Below, one piece after another: positions 1 through 10,153 of a stretch of 64,000 bases of DNA. Position 1 is the stretch's first letter. Each line of letters begins with the position of its first letter. The notes under the pieces were generated by a model, which did no database searches, was not told the DNA's origin, and saw nothing but the letters and a program-made list of their open reading frames with translations. A program made the translations under genes and the position numbers. The stretch is from Channa striata (lineage: Eukaryota; Chordata; Actinopteri; Anabantiformes; Channidae): assembly GCA_033026295.1 (NCBI GenBank), contig CM065184.1, forward strand, positions 868,001-932,000, written 5' to 3'.

Positions 1-244
1 CTGCTGTGGAAGTCATAGCCTAGCTGTTCTCTCGCTAACATGCTAGCCCCCTTTGATTTCCAGTTGCATATATCAACCTGCAATTACAGGACCAGGTCTG
101 GAGGCTGTCAAGCATGACTGCAGAGGTATTGGAGTTATTGCAATTACACTCAGGTAATTGAACTGCCATGGGTGAAGATGTTAAACACTGTGTCTGTAGT
201 GGGAGTCCATGTCGCCACTGTCTCATTCCATTTCACTCCCTTTT

Positions 245-261
245 ACAGCGTAATACGCTGT
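245..261. repeat. perfect 17-bp palindrome
   Basis: Two 8-base arms, ACAGCGTA and TACGCTGT, flank a single central A. The arms are exactly complementary. It could be a dimeric transcription-factor site or chance; no neighbouring feature explains it. Confidence 0.5.
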
Positions 262-3200
262 GTGAAACTCTACATTTTTCTCCCATACACAAGTCAGTAA
301 TACTAAACTGCAAAACAATTTATTATGAAAGACTGCTCTTTTCTTTAGTTTGCTATACCAATAGACACATTAGTTCAATCTAAGACTGAGAGAGATTATG
401 CAAAAAAACAAACTGACATTCTGATACACTGTTAGCAATTACTAATAGACTATTGTGAAAAACATTATTTCTGACCTAAAGTTTGATTTTGCCTAATATG
501 TCGGTTTCTCAGTGCTCCAAATAAAACATTGTATTAAGTTAAAGTTGCAATGACTCATTGAACTTTGTCTGTTTAACTGAAAATCTGCCTCTCTCAGTAA
601 TTTCTAGGTTATTAATGACTAATATAATAAATAGAGTTTTGTACAGTAAGATATCTTTGATGATTCCAAACAGAATTAAAAAGCAGTGTAAGTTACACAA
701 ACTGATAATTCATAATAAATACCAGTCACACCATGTCTGTCAAGTCTCTTTGCAAAATATTACATATCTGTGCAGCTATGATACTGCAACCCTGATATTG
801 TTTTAGGGAGCACAGTAATCACTAGATGGGTTATGTTTTGATGTATTTTGTTTCTTAAATAAATGAAAGACTGTAAAATGAGTCCCAATGGTGTGGTTGC
901 GAGGGATGGTGGGTTGAAGCACATCACATGCCTGAGTCCGACTCCAGACTCTTGTGTGTGGATAAGTTTGAGAACTAATAGCACTTCAGTCAAGGTTAAA
1001 GAAAAATCTGGATTTTTTACATAAACACATGGTTACATTGTTCAGTATTAAGCTAGACAACCTTTATTTCCCAAACCTATAACCAAGAGCCATAAATGTC
1101 TAAACCCAACCAAAAAAATTTAAATATATATAAATAAATAAATAAATTACAAAAACAAACACAATTTAGTCACACAAAGTGGATGTTGTACGGCAAGATC
1201 GGGCAGTGTGGTGACTTTAAAAAGAAATAACTTTAAGTAACTTGTTTAGTAACTTTAACATGCAACATTTGTGAAATTCCATTCACAACAAATAACAGAT
1301 CTTCATCATGTTATTGGGAAACATAATCTAGTTGCAATCATGTTCCTTACAACAACTTGCTGCCTGTCTTGGCCAGGCCAGTGCTGAAAAAAAAAATCTT
1401 GATAAGATTATTGTATCTAGCAGCATGATTTTTAATGTGTAGGGTTGTGTCAGTAGGAGAGTGGAGGAGAACAAAACCTGAGGCAGGTGTGCTGCTCAGA
1501 TCACAAAAAGCATTAAAAGGAAGACAACTCCCTTTTTTTCGAGATGGCAGAATGTTCCATATAACGTAAACCCTTGCCTAAAAATAATCAGTGTGTTTTT
1601 TCACAATGTCAAAAGGAATACAGCAGCTAATGCAGCAAAAAAAGGAAAAGAAAAAAAAAAACGAATTATGTTGAATTGTGTGAAGCCTGTCTTTTTCAAT
1701 ATCACCCTCAGTTTAAATTGTGGCAGTTCCGCATGTGTAGCATGAAAGATACAAAAGGCAAAGGATTAAGCAGCAGGCAGATAGAGGTAATATGTCCACA
1801 TTAACAGACATCCACATAGGATTTGGGTGTCCTCACATCAGCCTCCAACTTGTACTGTTGCACATCCTCTCACTTGAGCCTCGTTGTGAGAGAAAAAGTT
1901 GCTTACCTTAGCTCTTTCCCAGACAGGCAATCACTGCTGTAGAGTCGGACTATCAGCTGGCTTCTGTCTCTCCCTTTTACTCACACTCTCTCTTTTCCCA
2001 CTCTCTGCGTGAACTCAACTTTACCTTGTCTACGCATCTGTATGGCTATCTGTCTCACTCTTTCTTCCCTTCTCTGTCCTCCTGTGTGACTCTGTCGTTC
2101 AGTCGGCCCATTTACTGTACACTGACCCTGTCCTCATTACTGTCACAACACTGCAGCAGCTGGATGCCTTTGTCACGGCCGCCATTGTGGATTCCCCACT
2201 TGTCCCACTCTCACCCACTTAACACTGCGAGGCTGAAAAACAGGGAGACAGATACTGTAGACCAGAAAACAGGTAGAAAAACCATTAAAAATGAGAAGGG
2301 ACCTAAAGCAAACAAAGGAACCTAAAAACCTTTTCGTAATGGTTATCTTGGTTAGACATAACACCCACTGAATTCATCAACGTGGCTCAACAAACCATTA
2401 GTTTAACTCAGTCTCTTTGTTTAGGTAGTACATTGTTGGGGTAGGTAGCAATGATAGTCTGGTTTTATACAGAAAAGTTCAGACAAACTAAGCTAAACTA
2501 CAGCATTCCTCTGGCTTTTGGATGTGGTCAGTCCAATCACTGGGGTGACCCCAAACACCTTTTGTTGACCTTAATACATTCAAGAAATGCATCACCTAGT
2601 CCCTCAAAAAGCAAGGGGTTTTCTCATAACACAACGTTATCACCACAGATCATTTGGGGAAAGCCTGCTCTATGAACCAGGTATGTAGACTTGGAAATGC
2701 ATGGTATTAAAAGGCAAAGAACTTCTTTCTTTGAAGATGTTGCTGTGGGAGGAGTAGTAGTCATTGTTTATGGTGTTTCACTATTACTAAAGGGTTTAAC
2801 ATGCTTCCTGCAGAGGACCATGTGTGAACTCTTCTGCAGATACGGGGAGTCTGTCTCCAACAATCACTGTCAATTTCAATCAGTTTTTCTGTGGTACAGT
2901 CCTGTCCTGGACCAGACTACAGAAGCACTCAGGGTGACTGTTTTAGAAGAAGAAAGAAGAGAGGGCTGACCATGTCAGTTCTACTGAAGTTGTGCTTGAT
3001 TTTACTTTCTTTAAAGTTGTTACGTTGGGAAGTGTTTGGGTCAGGTTGCTCTCCTTAAAGACGTGCACACTAGGAACCCAGGGGTATGCACGGTGCCAGA
3101 AGTTGGTTCCAAATCAGCATGTTTTCATCTCACTATATGGGGCCAAAATGTGAAAAGTCAAAAAGCTCTCATTTATCATACATCATAGAGATGCAAGTGT

Positions 3201-3479
3201 TAAGGTACACCTGGCAACCCTACCTTGGTGTGCTTGAGAACATATCCATCAGGGTTCCTTATGGCAACAAGGTACAAAAGATACATTTTTGATTCCTTCA
3301 GTGTTACTGAGAGCCCAGGCTTAAGGCAAGCAGAAGAACACTCTAGCTAGAGAACACTGCGATGAGAATAACTGCGTGTGTTTGTGTCTGTCACAGAAAA
3401 AGAGAGAGAGGCGGAGGGGGTGGGTGGGGGAGTGGTTGTGGTGCTGGTCGAGCTTAGCCAATCCTGTGCGTTGCACTCT

Positions 3480-3780
3480 CATCTGAATTAAGCTGTGCAA
3501 AACAGGCCCCAGGGCTTGGTTGCTAAGCAGTGAGATGGGCTTGCCGATTTCGACAGAGACCTCAGTGGCGAGAGCCTCTCTGATGGCCTTAACCAAACAC
3601 CCCCATAATAATGAGCAGCGCCACAGCAACAATAGAGCCCCCAAATAACGGGGTGCACACTGCTCGTTTGCTGTAACGAGGGGAATTATGCATGTTATGC
3701 AGGATAATTCCATTGTGCTGCTCTATCTCATGTTGCGATACTGACAGTGACCTCCCAAATATGCCATATGGAGGGTGTTA
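3480..3780. promoter_or_regulatory. candidate conserved non-coding element
   Basis: This block is more balanced in composition than its flanks and dense in developmental transcription-factor cores: AACAATAG (SOX-like), CATAATAATG, ATTATGCATGTTATGC (homeobox/POU-like) and GGATAATTCC. An open frame on the minus strand spans it but shows no domain. This is inference from composition and motif density; no alignment was possible. Confidence 0.3.
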
Positions 3781-3968
3781 TCTAAGTCTTTAGGCTCCTA
3801 ATTTTTTTGGCCAATGTGAAACGCTTATTGATGCCACTGTTGGGTAATCATCTGAGGAAGGGATACCAGGTTCAGTTCCTCTTCCTCTTTGTTTACTTTT
3901 CTAGCTGAGGGGGGCGCATTTCTAGCTATTTTGTAATTTGTAGCCATAGAGACATGTTGGTAAACTTG

Positions 3969-3982
3969 GTAACCGTGGCAGC
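3969..3982 (+). promoter_or_regulatory. RFX X-box-like site
   Basis: GTAACCGTGGCAGC fits the X-box pattern (GT-N-R-CC, short spacer, RG-Y-AAC) with one mismatch in the second half-site. Single weak sites are common by chance, so this is only a pointer. Confidence 0.2.
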
Positions 3983-5459
3983 AGGGATTCTATTTGTTTC
4001 CCTGAGAGCTCTCGAGGTCCGCTAGTGAGGGCATTTTCCTGAAGTCTTGTTTTTTCTTCTTCTCCTCCTCTTCTTCTTCTTCTTTCGGGTGGGGGGGTAT
4101 TGCGGGTGACCTTTTCGATTTTAGAGAGTGGAGAAAGCTAAACAAGCCAAAGTCTGTTAGTCTGTCAACAAACACTTAAAGGTCTCGGGAGAAGTTGGGA
4201 GCCTCCGGGGGCCAGGGAATACTATTCATCTGGAGTGTAGGCAAGCACGGCCAAGGATGTTTCAACAGGGCACATAAACAACGACAAATGCCTAGCCATC
4301 CTCGCTCGTAATAATCTGGTACCAATATGCAGACGCTGGCTGGGGCACTGTATGGGACTGCATGTTAAAGGTTAAGTGAAACATATGAATAATTATGTGC
4401 TGTCTCACAGATTCCCTTGTTTGTAGGGGGAGGCAGAAGGATTCTCAAATGTTAGCAGTGTGGCATTGTAGTAGCATTTGTAGATGCAATCATATAGTAG
4501 TTGTGTGTTTGTGTGCATGTCTGTGTGAGAGATGAGATGACTGACAGGGTCGCTGTGACTATAATTTGGTGCGATTATATATTTTTTTATCCTCTGATTA
4601 ATACAGAGTTGGACATTGCTGCCTGGAGGCTGACTAAAATGTCATAACTGAAACATAAGTGGCCTTACAACAAATTTGTTTCCCGTGTTTCAGTGAAGAT
4701 AAAAGTGGGAAGCTTTTTAGAATATAAAATAATTTGACCACATTGCAAATTATTCAAAATATATTTTTGTTTGTAAAACAAACAAACAAACATTTGTAAA
4801 ATGTTGAAAATATTTGATTTGATGGGGTTTTTTTTAGAACGTGTGTTCATTTTGAAAGTGATAACAGAATGCATCTCAAAATGTTATGATTACCACTGTA
4901 AGAGCTTTTTTTCCTATTCTTGTCTGACATAACATTTCAAGTTTTTGTTTGGGGGCTTATTATGCTGGTGAATAAAAGTGTAAGTTCCTGTCTGTTACAT
5001 TTCTTACAACGTCCTAACATTTCTGGAAGTGGGGTTTGTGCATAGTTGGTTTGTGTAACAGTGACAATTACAGATGTCCATAAAACATTTTGCCCAGTCA
5101 GTCTGGTTCCTTATTGTTACTCCTTCATTTATTAGGTTTCTTTCACTTGATCCATGCATTAGGAGACACTTTCTCTGGCCTCTTACGCTGCTACTCATAT
5201 GCTGTAAGCAGTTGCTTTCATACACTTAAACATTATCATTATCATAACACTGCAGATTCAAATCATTCAGGAGCAGAGTTCAAGCTTTTAAAGTAAAATG
5301 TATTGACCCTGCACCTTCTGCCACTTCTCCAAACAGAAGCATGATCTGGCAGGTACAGTGGACTGTAACTATTTACAGTCTGCATCTACAGAAATGTTAA
5401 TTAACCAAATTATGAAAAAAGGGAGCAAAATAGAAAAAAAAAAACACATTGTAAATGAC

Positions 5460-5850
5460 AGTGTTAGTGGTGGCCCAATGTGGCCAGGCAATTAGCTGCT
5501 GCCATGGAAGGCGACTGTGGCGATTTTTCTTGCTTAACTCATTAGAGGGGTCTCCGGCAGCGTGCTCACTCATGTCAGGCCCACATAATTACTTTAAAAC
5601 AAGAAAGAAAAAAAAATCAAAGTAGCCACTGCCTAGCATTGTTCACTGCCCCCTCATCTTGGAATTTAATTAGGCCTTCATTTTAATAAAAGCCCATTTG
5701 GGATGAAACGTGGCGTTAATAGTAATTTGGTCCCCTAACGGCTGTCACGTTTCGTGCTTTGGATGGACACTGACAGGTGTCATCACGGCTTTTCATAAGA
5801 AGATATCAAAGTGCTTTGATACGGAGGAAGGACAATAATGCACATGTAAA
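5460..5850. promoter_or_regulatory. candidate conserved non-coding element
   Basis: This is the strongest enhancer-like block on the left side. It contains TTTAATTAGG, TTCATTTTAATAAA, GGCGTTAATAGTAATTTGG and TGACAGGTGTCA (a TGIF/MEIS- or T-box-like palindromic core). A paired ATCAAAGTGCTTTGAT forms a perfect 16-bp palindrome near 5806. Homeodomain cores, a balanced composition and the absence of repeat signatures suggest a developmental cis-element. This is inference only. Confidence 0.38.
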
Positions 5851-6134
5851 TCTCAAATAATAAAACCATGTTTTATCATGTAACTCAATTGGATTTAAAA
5901 GCTTAAATCAGTAAGATTGTCCTCATGATTATTTCCAAGTAAAACTCAACAAAACGTTATTTAAAATCCACCGTGTCTTACTGTGAGAGCAGTAATAATG
6001 TTTTCTAAGCTGAATGAAGCATAACTTTTCATCGTTTTTCTGCAGGACAGTATATAGCGAGATATAGAATTAGGTCTTCAGTGAATTATTATAGATCGAC
6101 ACTATGTGTTTGTGTGCTTCAGGAGGTCCAGTAC

Positions 6135-6480
6135 CTTGACATCCCTTCCTCTTAATGCCACTGCAGTGTCCTCACATAGGTCCGTTTCAACAAACTCCCG
6201 GCCACACGAGGTCTCACCAACCAGTCGGGTCCTTTTACGCACTGCGATGCCCTGCAACAGTCTCTCATCTAATTGGTCACTGGTGAGTTGCCCTCTTACA
6301 AGTATTGCTGACGACCTCGGGACAGTCCTATTCCTTTGAACTTCTACTGATCCACGAGGAATTCCAAAGAACGTCTTTCCTAAGTCTCCAAGCTTATACA
6401 CACATAATGAATATATATTAGAGATGGGAAACAAGAGACTGACCTCCATTATGACCCATAACCCTTTGTTTTCCTGACTG
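6135..6480 (-). CDS. possible host exon, unknown protein
   Basis: On the minus strand an uninterrupted frame of about 115 codons runs between a good acceptor-like sequence (TTTGTCACACTGCAG, exon from 6480 downward) and a donor-like AAG/GTACTG ending at 6135. The translation is of mixed composition with many charged residues (it includes GKTFFGIPRGS and TRLVGETSCGREF) and is not a low-complexity shadow. I do not recognise a family. No second exon was located nearby, so it could be an isolated exon, an exapted transposon piece or a chance frame. The adjoining DNA is non-repetitive as far as I can see. Confidence 0.3.
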
Positions 6481-6814
6481 CTGCAGTGTGACAAACACAA
6501 GCATGTGGGTTTAATTATCGCACTGAGAACCAGGGTTAGAAGTTGACAGAAGAATTAGTCTTCACATAAAGACATGAATGTGTTTTATGTACCGTATTTT
6601 CCGGACCATAAGCCGCTACTTTTTTCTGACGTTTTGAACCATGCGGCTTTTACAGAGATGCGGCTTTTCTATGAATTTTTCTGCAGCCCTCAGATGGGCG
6701 CTGTAGATGGAAGTCAGTGCAAACAAAAAGCGCCAGTTTTTATTCAGAGCGCATGCAACCCAAGACGCACAACAGCAAAATACGGTAATATTTTTACACC
6801 CTCACCCCCTCATA

Positions 6815-6934
6815 ATGGAAAACACGCGAAGAAATTCCTATGATGCAGCTTTTAATTTGAAGCCATCGATCTGGCTATCCGTGAAGGAAATCGAGTGTGA
6901 CAGTGGTTTCAATGCTCAGGAGGAAGATGAATAG
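6815..6934 (+). pseudogene. N-terminal remnant of pogo-like transposase
   Basis: From the ATG at 6815 the frame reads a basic start followed by RRNSYDAAFNLK, the hallmark opening of the CENP-B/psq-type helix-turn-helix DNA-binding domain of pogo/Tigger/Jerky transposases. Only about 20 residues resemble the family. The helix-turn-helix then breaks down and the frame stops at 6934. The second DNA-binding helix set and the DDE catalytic domain are missing. It cannot encode an active transposase. Confidence 0.6.
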
Positions 6935-7173
6935 CGATTTGTGGTTTCAGTGCACGGGAGAATGAAGCGACTTTAATAGTTGCGCAGTTGCGCTTTAACA
7001 GTGCGCAGGAAGAAAAAGTGACAGTGGTTTGGTGTTCAGTGGTTTCAGTTCGCAGGAGGAAGATTAATAAAACCATGACTTTTCTGTTTTGTGTGATCAG
7101 CACTTTTACTGCCGTGTTACAGGCACCATTCAGGTTCAGGTGTATGAATAAACACTTATGGTACAAAATCTTT

Positions 7174-7407
7174 TGTTGAGCGCAGCAACTCCTGCGTAAT
7201 TCGTGAAGAATAAGAGACGTCTTCTCCTTTGGCTATGGAACAAGCCGTTTATTTATAACAAGGACGTTTTTGTCGGCTCTGTACATTCGACATGTGTTAT
7301 ACCAGCCACACATACACGTAAACGCACTCTTTACCGTAATGCCGGTAAAACAGCGCACAGAACATCCTCATGCCTACTGTGAACAATGAGTAGGAGCGCA
7401 TACAACA
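7174..7407. mobile_element. possible solo LTR inside the pogo relic
   Basis: A 234-bp block begins TGTTG and ends CAACA, a perfect 5-bp inverted terminus of LTR type. It sits inside the pogo-like element and is G/C richer than its surroundings. I could not find a matching target duplication (left flank ATCTTT, right flank GATATT), so it may instead be ordinary interior of the transposon. Confidence 0.3.
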
Positions 7408-7542
7408 GATATTATTTCTCAGCCTGGATATTGGCGGCTTATAGTCCGATGCGGTTTATATGTGACAAAATATATATTTCTTTTAAATTTTAGCGGGTGC
7501 GGCTTAAATTTAGGTGCGCACTATAGTCCAGAATTTACGGTA

Positions 7543-8477
7543 TTCAGTTGCTTTACCTGGTCCCAAAGTACAATCCACTACAGTCGCTCCAAATAGAACG
7601 CCTTCAAAGCCAAACTTCAAAGCATTGATTTAATTTCCAGTTCAATATTTGTCTTCAAATACAAGTTCAAAATGGTCTAAATTTCATTAAAAGTAGTTTT
7701 TTTTAAAGCTCTTATAAACCCATTGTCTTCTAACTACCATACGCCGTAAAGCAGACAGAGGACGTTTGCGGTGGTGGTGCATCTATAGGGGTCAAAATTT
7801 TGGTAGTTGGTAAAGACCAAATGAGAAGTAAAAAAACAAGTTAGAGTTACTGAAATTATATATACACTTGTAACCATTTTTCTGTGCGGAATGTTGCCGG
7901 TACCGTCTGGATTTCACCTGATGGAACTATTCTCCTCTAAAATTGGTTGTGATGAGATTACATTACTTTTTCCAACACGCTCAGTCACCCTGTTTCATAA
8001 AAAGGTTCCTTAGCGACTAAACTGTAAAATCACTTTGAAGGGACCATTAGATATTAATATTAGCATTTTCCGTATTTATTACATTAGTTCTGCTCCGGTG
8101 TTGGACAAACAGATGCTGCGGTAACTGTAACAGTTGTGCATCAAGTATTGTTCAATGTTATGTGAATGGGTTGCACTCATGTTTTACTGTGCATGGATTT
8201 GGCGTCAGATCAGCGAGAGCAGCTCCTCTATGGCCTTTCTCATCTGGACATTAGGTGTAGTGACTTTTCTTCGCAGTGACAAGTTAATTTTAATAATAGT
8301 TACGCAGTTATTGTCCTTATCGTTTAGTATTAGAATGCTAGAAGCGTCTGCCTCTTCCCCTAAAGTGATCACTGTTCACATGTCAGCCTCCACACTCAGT
8401 CTGAGCTCAGTCTGCTGCCCCGCTCAAAAAGGTTTCACTTTCTATGTTTTTCACGTTTTTCAGACATTTTTAACATG
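7543..8477. other. unassigned non-coding DNA
   Basis: There is no recognised gene or repeat terminus. A 124-codon frame at 8134-8508 lacks domain signatures and runs into transposon sequence, so I read it as chance. The last part may include decayed upstream Rex1 coding sequence, but I cannot align it convincingly. Confidence 0.5.
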
Positions 8478-8500
8478 TCCGTTGCCCAAGCAGCTGTGCC

Positions 8501-9057
8501 TGTCATGATTCAGCCCCTCACTTCCACTTCCTGACCTGGACTTTTATTTTGTTGCCTTTTTCCCCATGTCCTGTTTCCACGCCACAGCTAACTTTACCAA
8601 TGCCACAACTAATCACTCACCTTGATTGTTTTCACCTGTTACCCCCTGGCTATTTATACCTGCCCTTCACCACAGCTCCTGGCCAGATTCTTGTTGTTAC
8701 TCCCATTGAAACTCTCTATTATTTGGATTACCGGACTCCCACATTTGCCTCACTCTCAAGCTTTTGGGCTCTTCTGCCCATTTTCCCTGTGGTCTGAGGT
8801 TTGGTTTCTGGTTTTTGGGTTTTGGTTTTGGTTTTTGGTCCTTGTGTGTTTTGTTTTTGTTTGGTTTTCCTGTGTGTTCAGTTCTTAGTGTTTCCCTGTC
8901 ATTGTCAGCCTGCCCTGTTTTCCCCCTCTCTCTCGGGTTTTTCGTTGTGTTCCTCTCGGGCTGACTTTGTTAGTTTAATTTAGTTATATGTTCACATGGT
9001 GTTACTTTTGTCCCTTTTGGTTATTGTAATAAAGTTTCACGTTCCGTTTGTACTCTC
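8501..9057 (+). mobile_element. LTR-like element (TGTCATGA family)
   Basis: The block starts TGTCATGATTCAG, has a T/G-rich middle full of GGTTTTTGG-type runs (8800-8870), and ends with an AATAAA signal (about 9030) 25-30 bases before the junction. It splits Rex1 coding sequence, and TGTC occurs at both junctions, possibly a short target duplication. This layout is that of a solo LTR or similar non-coding element. A relative with the same opening, T/G-rich middle and late AATAAA lies on the minus strand at 61903-62657. No internal coding part or primer site is present. Confidence 0.45.
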
Positions 9058-9330
9058 ACGTGTCTGAACGACTACCGCCCTGTAGTACTCACGCCCATCA
9101 TCATGAAGTGCTTTGAGCGGCTAGTCCTGGCACACCTGAAGGACTGTCTCCCACCCACACTAGACCCACACCAGTTTGCCTACCGTGGCAATAGGAGCAC
9201 AGAGGATGCAGTCTCCATTGCACTGCACTCTGTACTCACACACCTGGACAATAAGAACACACGAATGCTGTTTGTTGACTAGGCAAAGCATTCAACACTT
9301 TAATACCATCATCACGCTCAACACTGGTGT
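9058..9330 (+). pseudogene. Rex1 reverse transcriptase, N-terminal part
   Basis: The frame reads LNDYRPVVLTPIIMKCFERL, then DPHQFAYRGNRSTEDAV and MLFVD, which are the early fingers/palm blocks of Rex1 reverse transcriptase. A stop follows the catalytic-motif aspartate (MLFVD then TAG). A deletion then joins AFNT directly to the TLNTG block. The part stops where the provirus is inserted and resumes at 16362. Confidence 0.85.
9326..9330. repeat. left target duplication of the provirus (GGTGT)
   Basis: GGTGT here is repeated exactly at 16362-16366. It lies in the Rex1 coding triplets for Gly-Val at the start of the PQG motif, so the pre-insertion site can be deduced. Five bases is within the 4-6 bp range made by retroviral integrases. 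Confidence 0.85.
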
Positions 9331-9776
9331 TGTTGTGGAAAAATCTGGGAGAGCAAGTTAAGAGACAGGAGGCAGCTCTCATATTATCATCAAGCAATTT
9401 AATGACAATAACATAGGTAAAATAAGCAAAAAGGTAGAGGAGCAGGCAGAGGAACAGAGCAAAAAGCAGTTTACACTCGAGTAGATCAGACAAGTGATCT
9501 GACGAATTCTGTCAGGGGTCTGTGCGTTTTTAACTGCTCCACTATGCAAATCACGCACAACTAACATGTCTGTGTTACCGTCTCTCGTCTCTGCCAGGAC
9601 AGCCACCTGGGAAGCTAGGGTTAAACAAAAGGTAAGGGAAAACAAAGAAGACAGTAGGGTCTGTTTTAGGTGTCAGGGATTCAATGTCCCTTCTAGTTCC
9701 TGCAGGCTTCCCACTGAGTGGCGGGGACTCTGCCACTGCCAGAAGTGTGAACAAATGGTCATTGATCAAAATTTCC
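9331..9776 (-). repeat. 3' LTR of the provirus
   Basis: On the plus strand it begins TGTTGTGGAAAAATCTGG. The other boundary, next to the polypurine tract, is near 9775-9776 and mutated relative to the other LTR. On the minus strand it contains an octamer ATTTGCAT (9544-9551), a TATA-like TTAAAAA (9527-9533) and an ATTAAA polyadenylation-type signal near 9400. It is about 446 bp and lacks the 31-bp duplication seen in the partner LTR. Confidence 0.88.
9527..9551 (-). promoter_or_regulatory. LTR core promoter: octamer plus TATA-like box
   Basis: Reading the minus strand, an exact octamer ATTTGCAT is followed ten bases later by TTAAAAA, a TATA-like box. The same pair is intact in the other LTR (16074-16098). 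Octamer sites bind POU factors and drive many retroviral and Pol II promoters. The assignment here is by motif only. Confidence 0.5.
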
Positions 9777-9797
9777 CTCACACATCCCCCCTTTTAT
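9777..9797 (-). promoter_or_regulatory. polypurine tract of the provirus
   Basis: On the minus strand a purine run, AAAAGGGGGGATGTGTGAGG, directly precedes the 3' LTR. This is the primer for plus-strand DNA synthesis in retroviral replication. It is preserved although the coding region is not. Confidence 0.75.
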
Positions 9798-9921
9798 CAT
9801 TTTATGATAACAAAAAAAATGTCAGGCGTAATCAAGGCTGAGCAATAGTAGAAGCAAACCCACAACATAACAACAACAACAGTAACAAAATGAGAAAAAA
9901 AAAAGGGAAAAAAGAAAACGT

Positions 9922-10032
9922 AACAATCCCCCTTGAGCAAGCCTTAGGCGACAGTGGAGAGGAAGAAACCTCTGGCAGAACCAGGCTCAGAGCAGGCGGC
10001 CATCTGCCTTGACCGGTTACAGTGAGTGAGAG
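9922..10032 (-). mobile_element. L2 3'-region fragment inside the provirus
   Basis: About 110 bp matches the 3' untranslated part of the minus-strand L2 at 46548-46670. They share CCCCCTTGAGCA, GACAGTGGAGAGGAA, AGAACCAGGCTCAG and GGCCATCTGCCTTGACCGG, with a small gap in the provirus copy. It lies between env and the polypurine tract, in the same orientation as that L2. It is either a nested fragment or sequence captured by the virus lineage. Confidence 0.75.
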
Positions 10033-10153
10033 TCAAAACCTAGAGACTGATGTTGTCATGTCTATGGTATGGGGGTTCCCAGTCAGGGGTGTCAAGAGAC
10101 TCAGCTAAAACATTGTCCTGTAGGAACAGCATGCTTTGGGGAGCCACTTGGTG

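Larger units (their letters stand above)
1..6134. other. unique non-coding DNA
   Basis: No convincing coding gene is visible here. The open frames are short, lack recognisable domains and overlap AT-rich or simple sequence. The region holds A-rich and pyrimidine-rich runs (for example CTT/CCT repeats around 4041-4083), a TAAA run near 1131-1147, and two G/C-balanced blocks that look like conserved non-coding DNA, listed separately. I see no transposon termini. Confidence 0.6.
6592..7540 (+). mobile_element. pogo-like DNA transposon relic
   Basis: The ends are imperfect inverted repeats beginning CCGTATTTTCCGGACCATAAG on the left and, reverse-complemented, CCGTAAATTCTGGACTATAG on the right (18 of the first 25 positions match). 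They are flanked by TA dinucleotides at 6590-6591 and 7541-7542, the target duplication expected of the Tc1/mariner/pogo superfamily. Sub-terminal GCGGCTT(A/T) motifs recur at both ends. The interior keeps the start of a pogo-type transposase and then decays, including a partial duplication around 6900-7070. At about 950 bp it is an internally deleted, non-autonomous copy. Confidence 0.7.

Noticed and set aside
3321..3713. 130-codon minus-strand frame
   Set aside because: Lies over an enhancer-like block; no recognisable domain, start context or splice partners.
8134..8508. 124-codon plus-strand frame
   Set aside because: Its end runs into Rex1 and an LTR-like element in the wrong frame; composition gives no family.
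9236..9645. Hydrophobic minus-strand frames (85 and 88 codons) repeated at 15828-16192
   Set aside because: They are duplicated because they lie in the two LTRs; LTRs are non-coding and the frames overlap promoter and signal elements.
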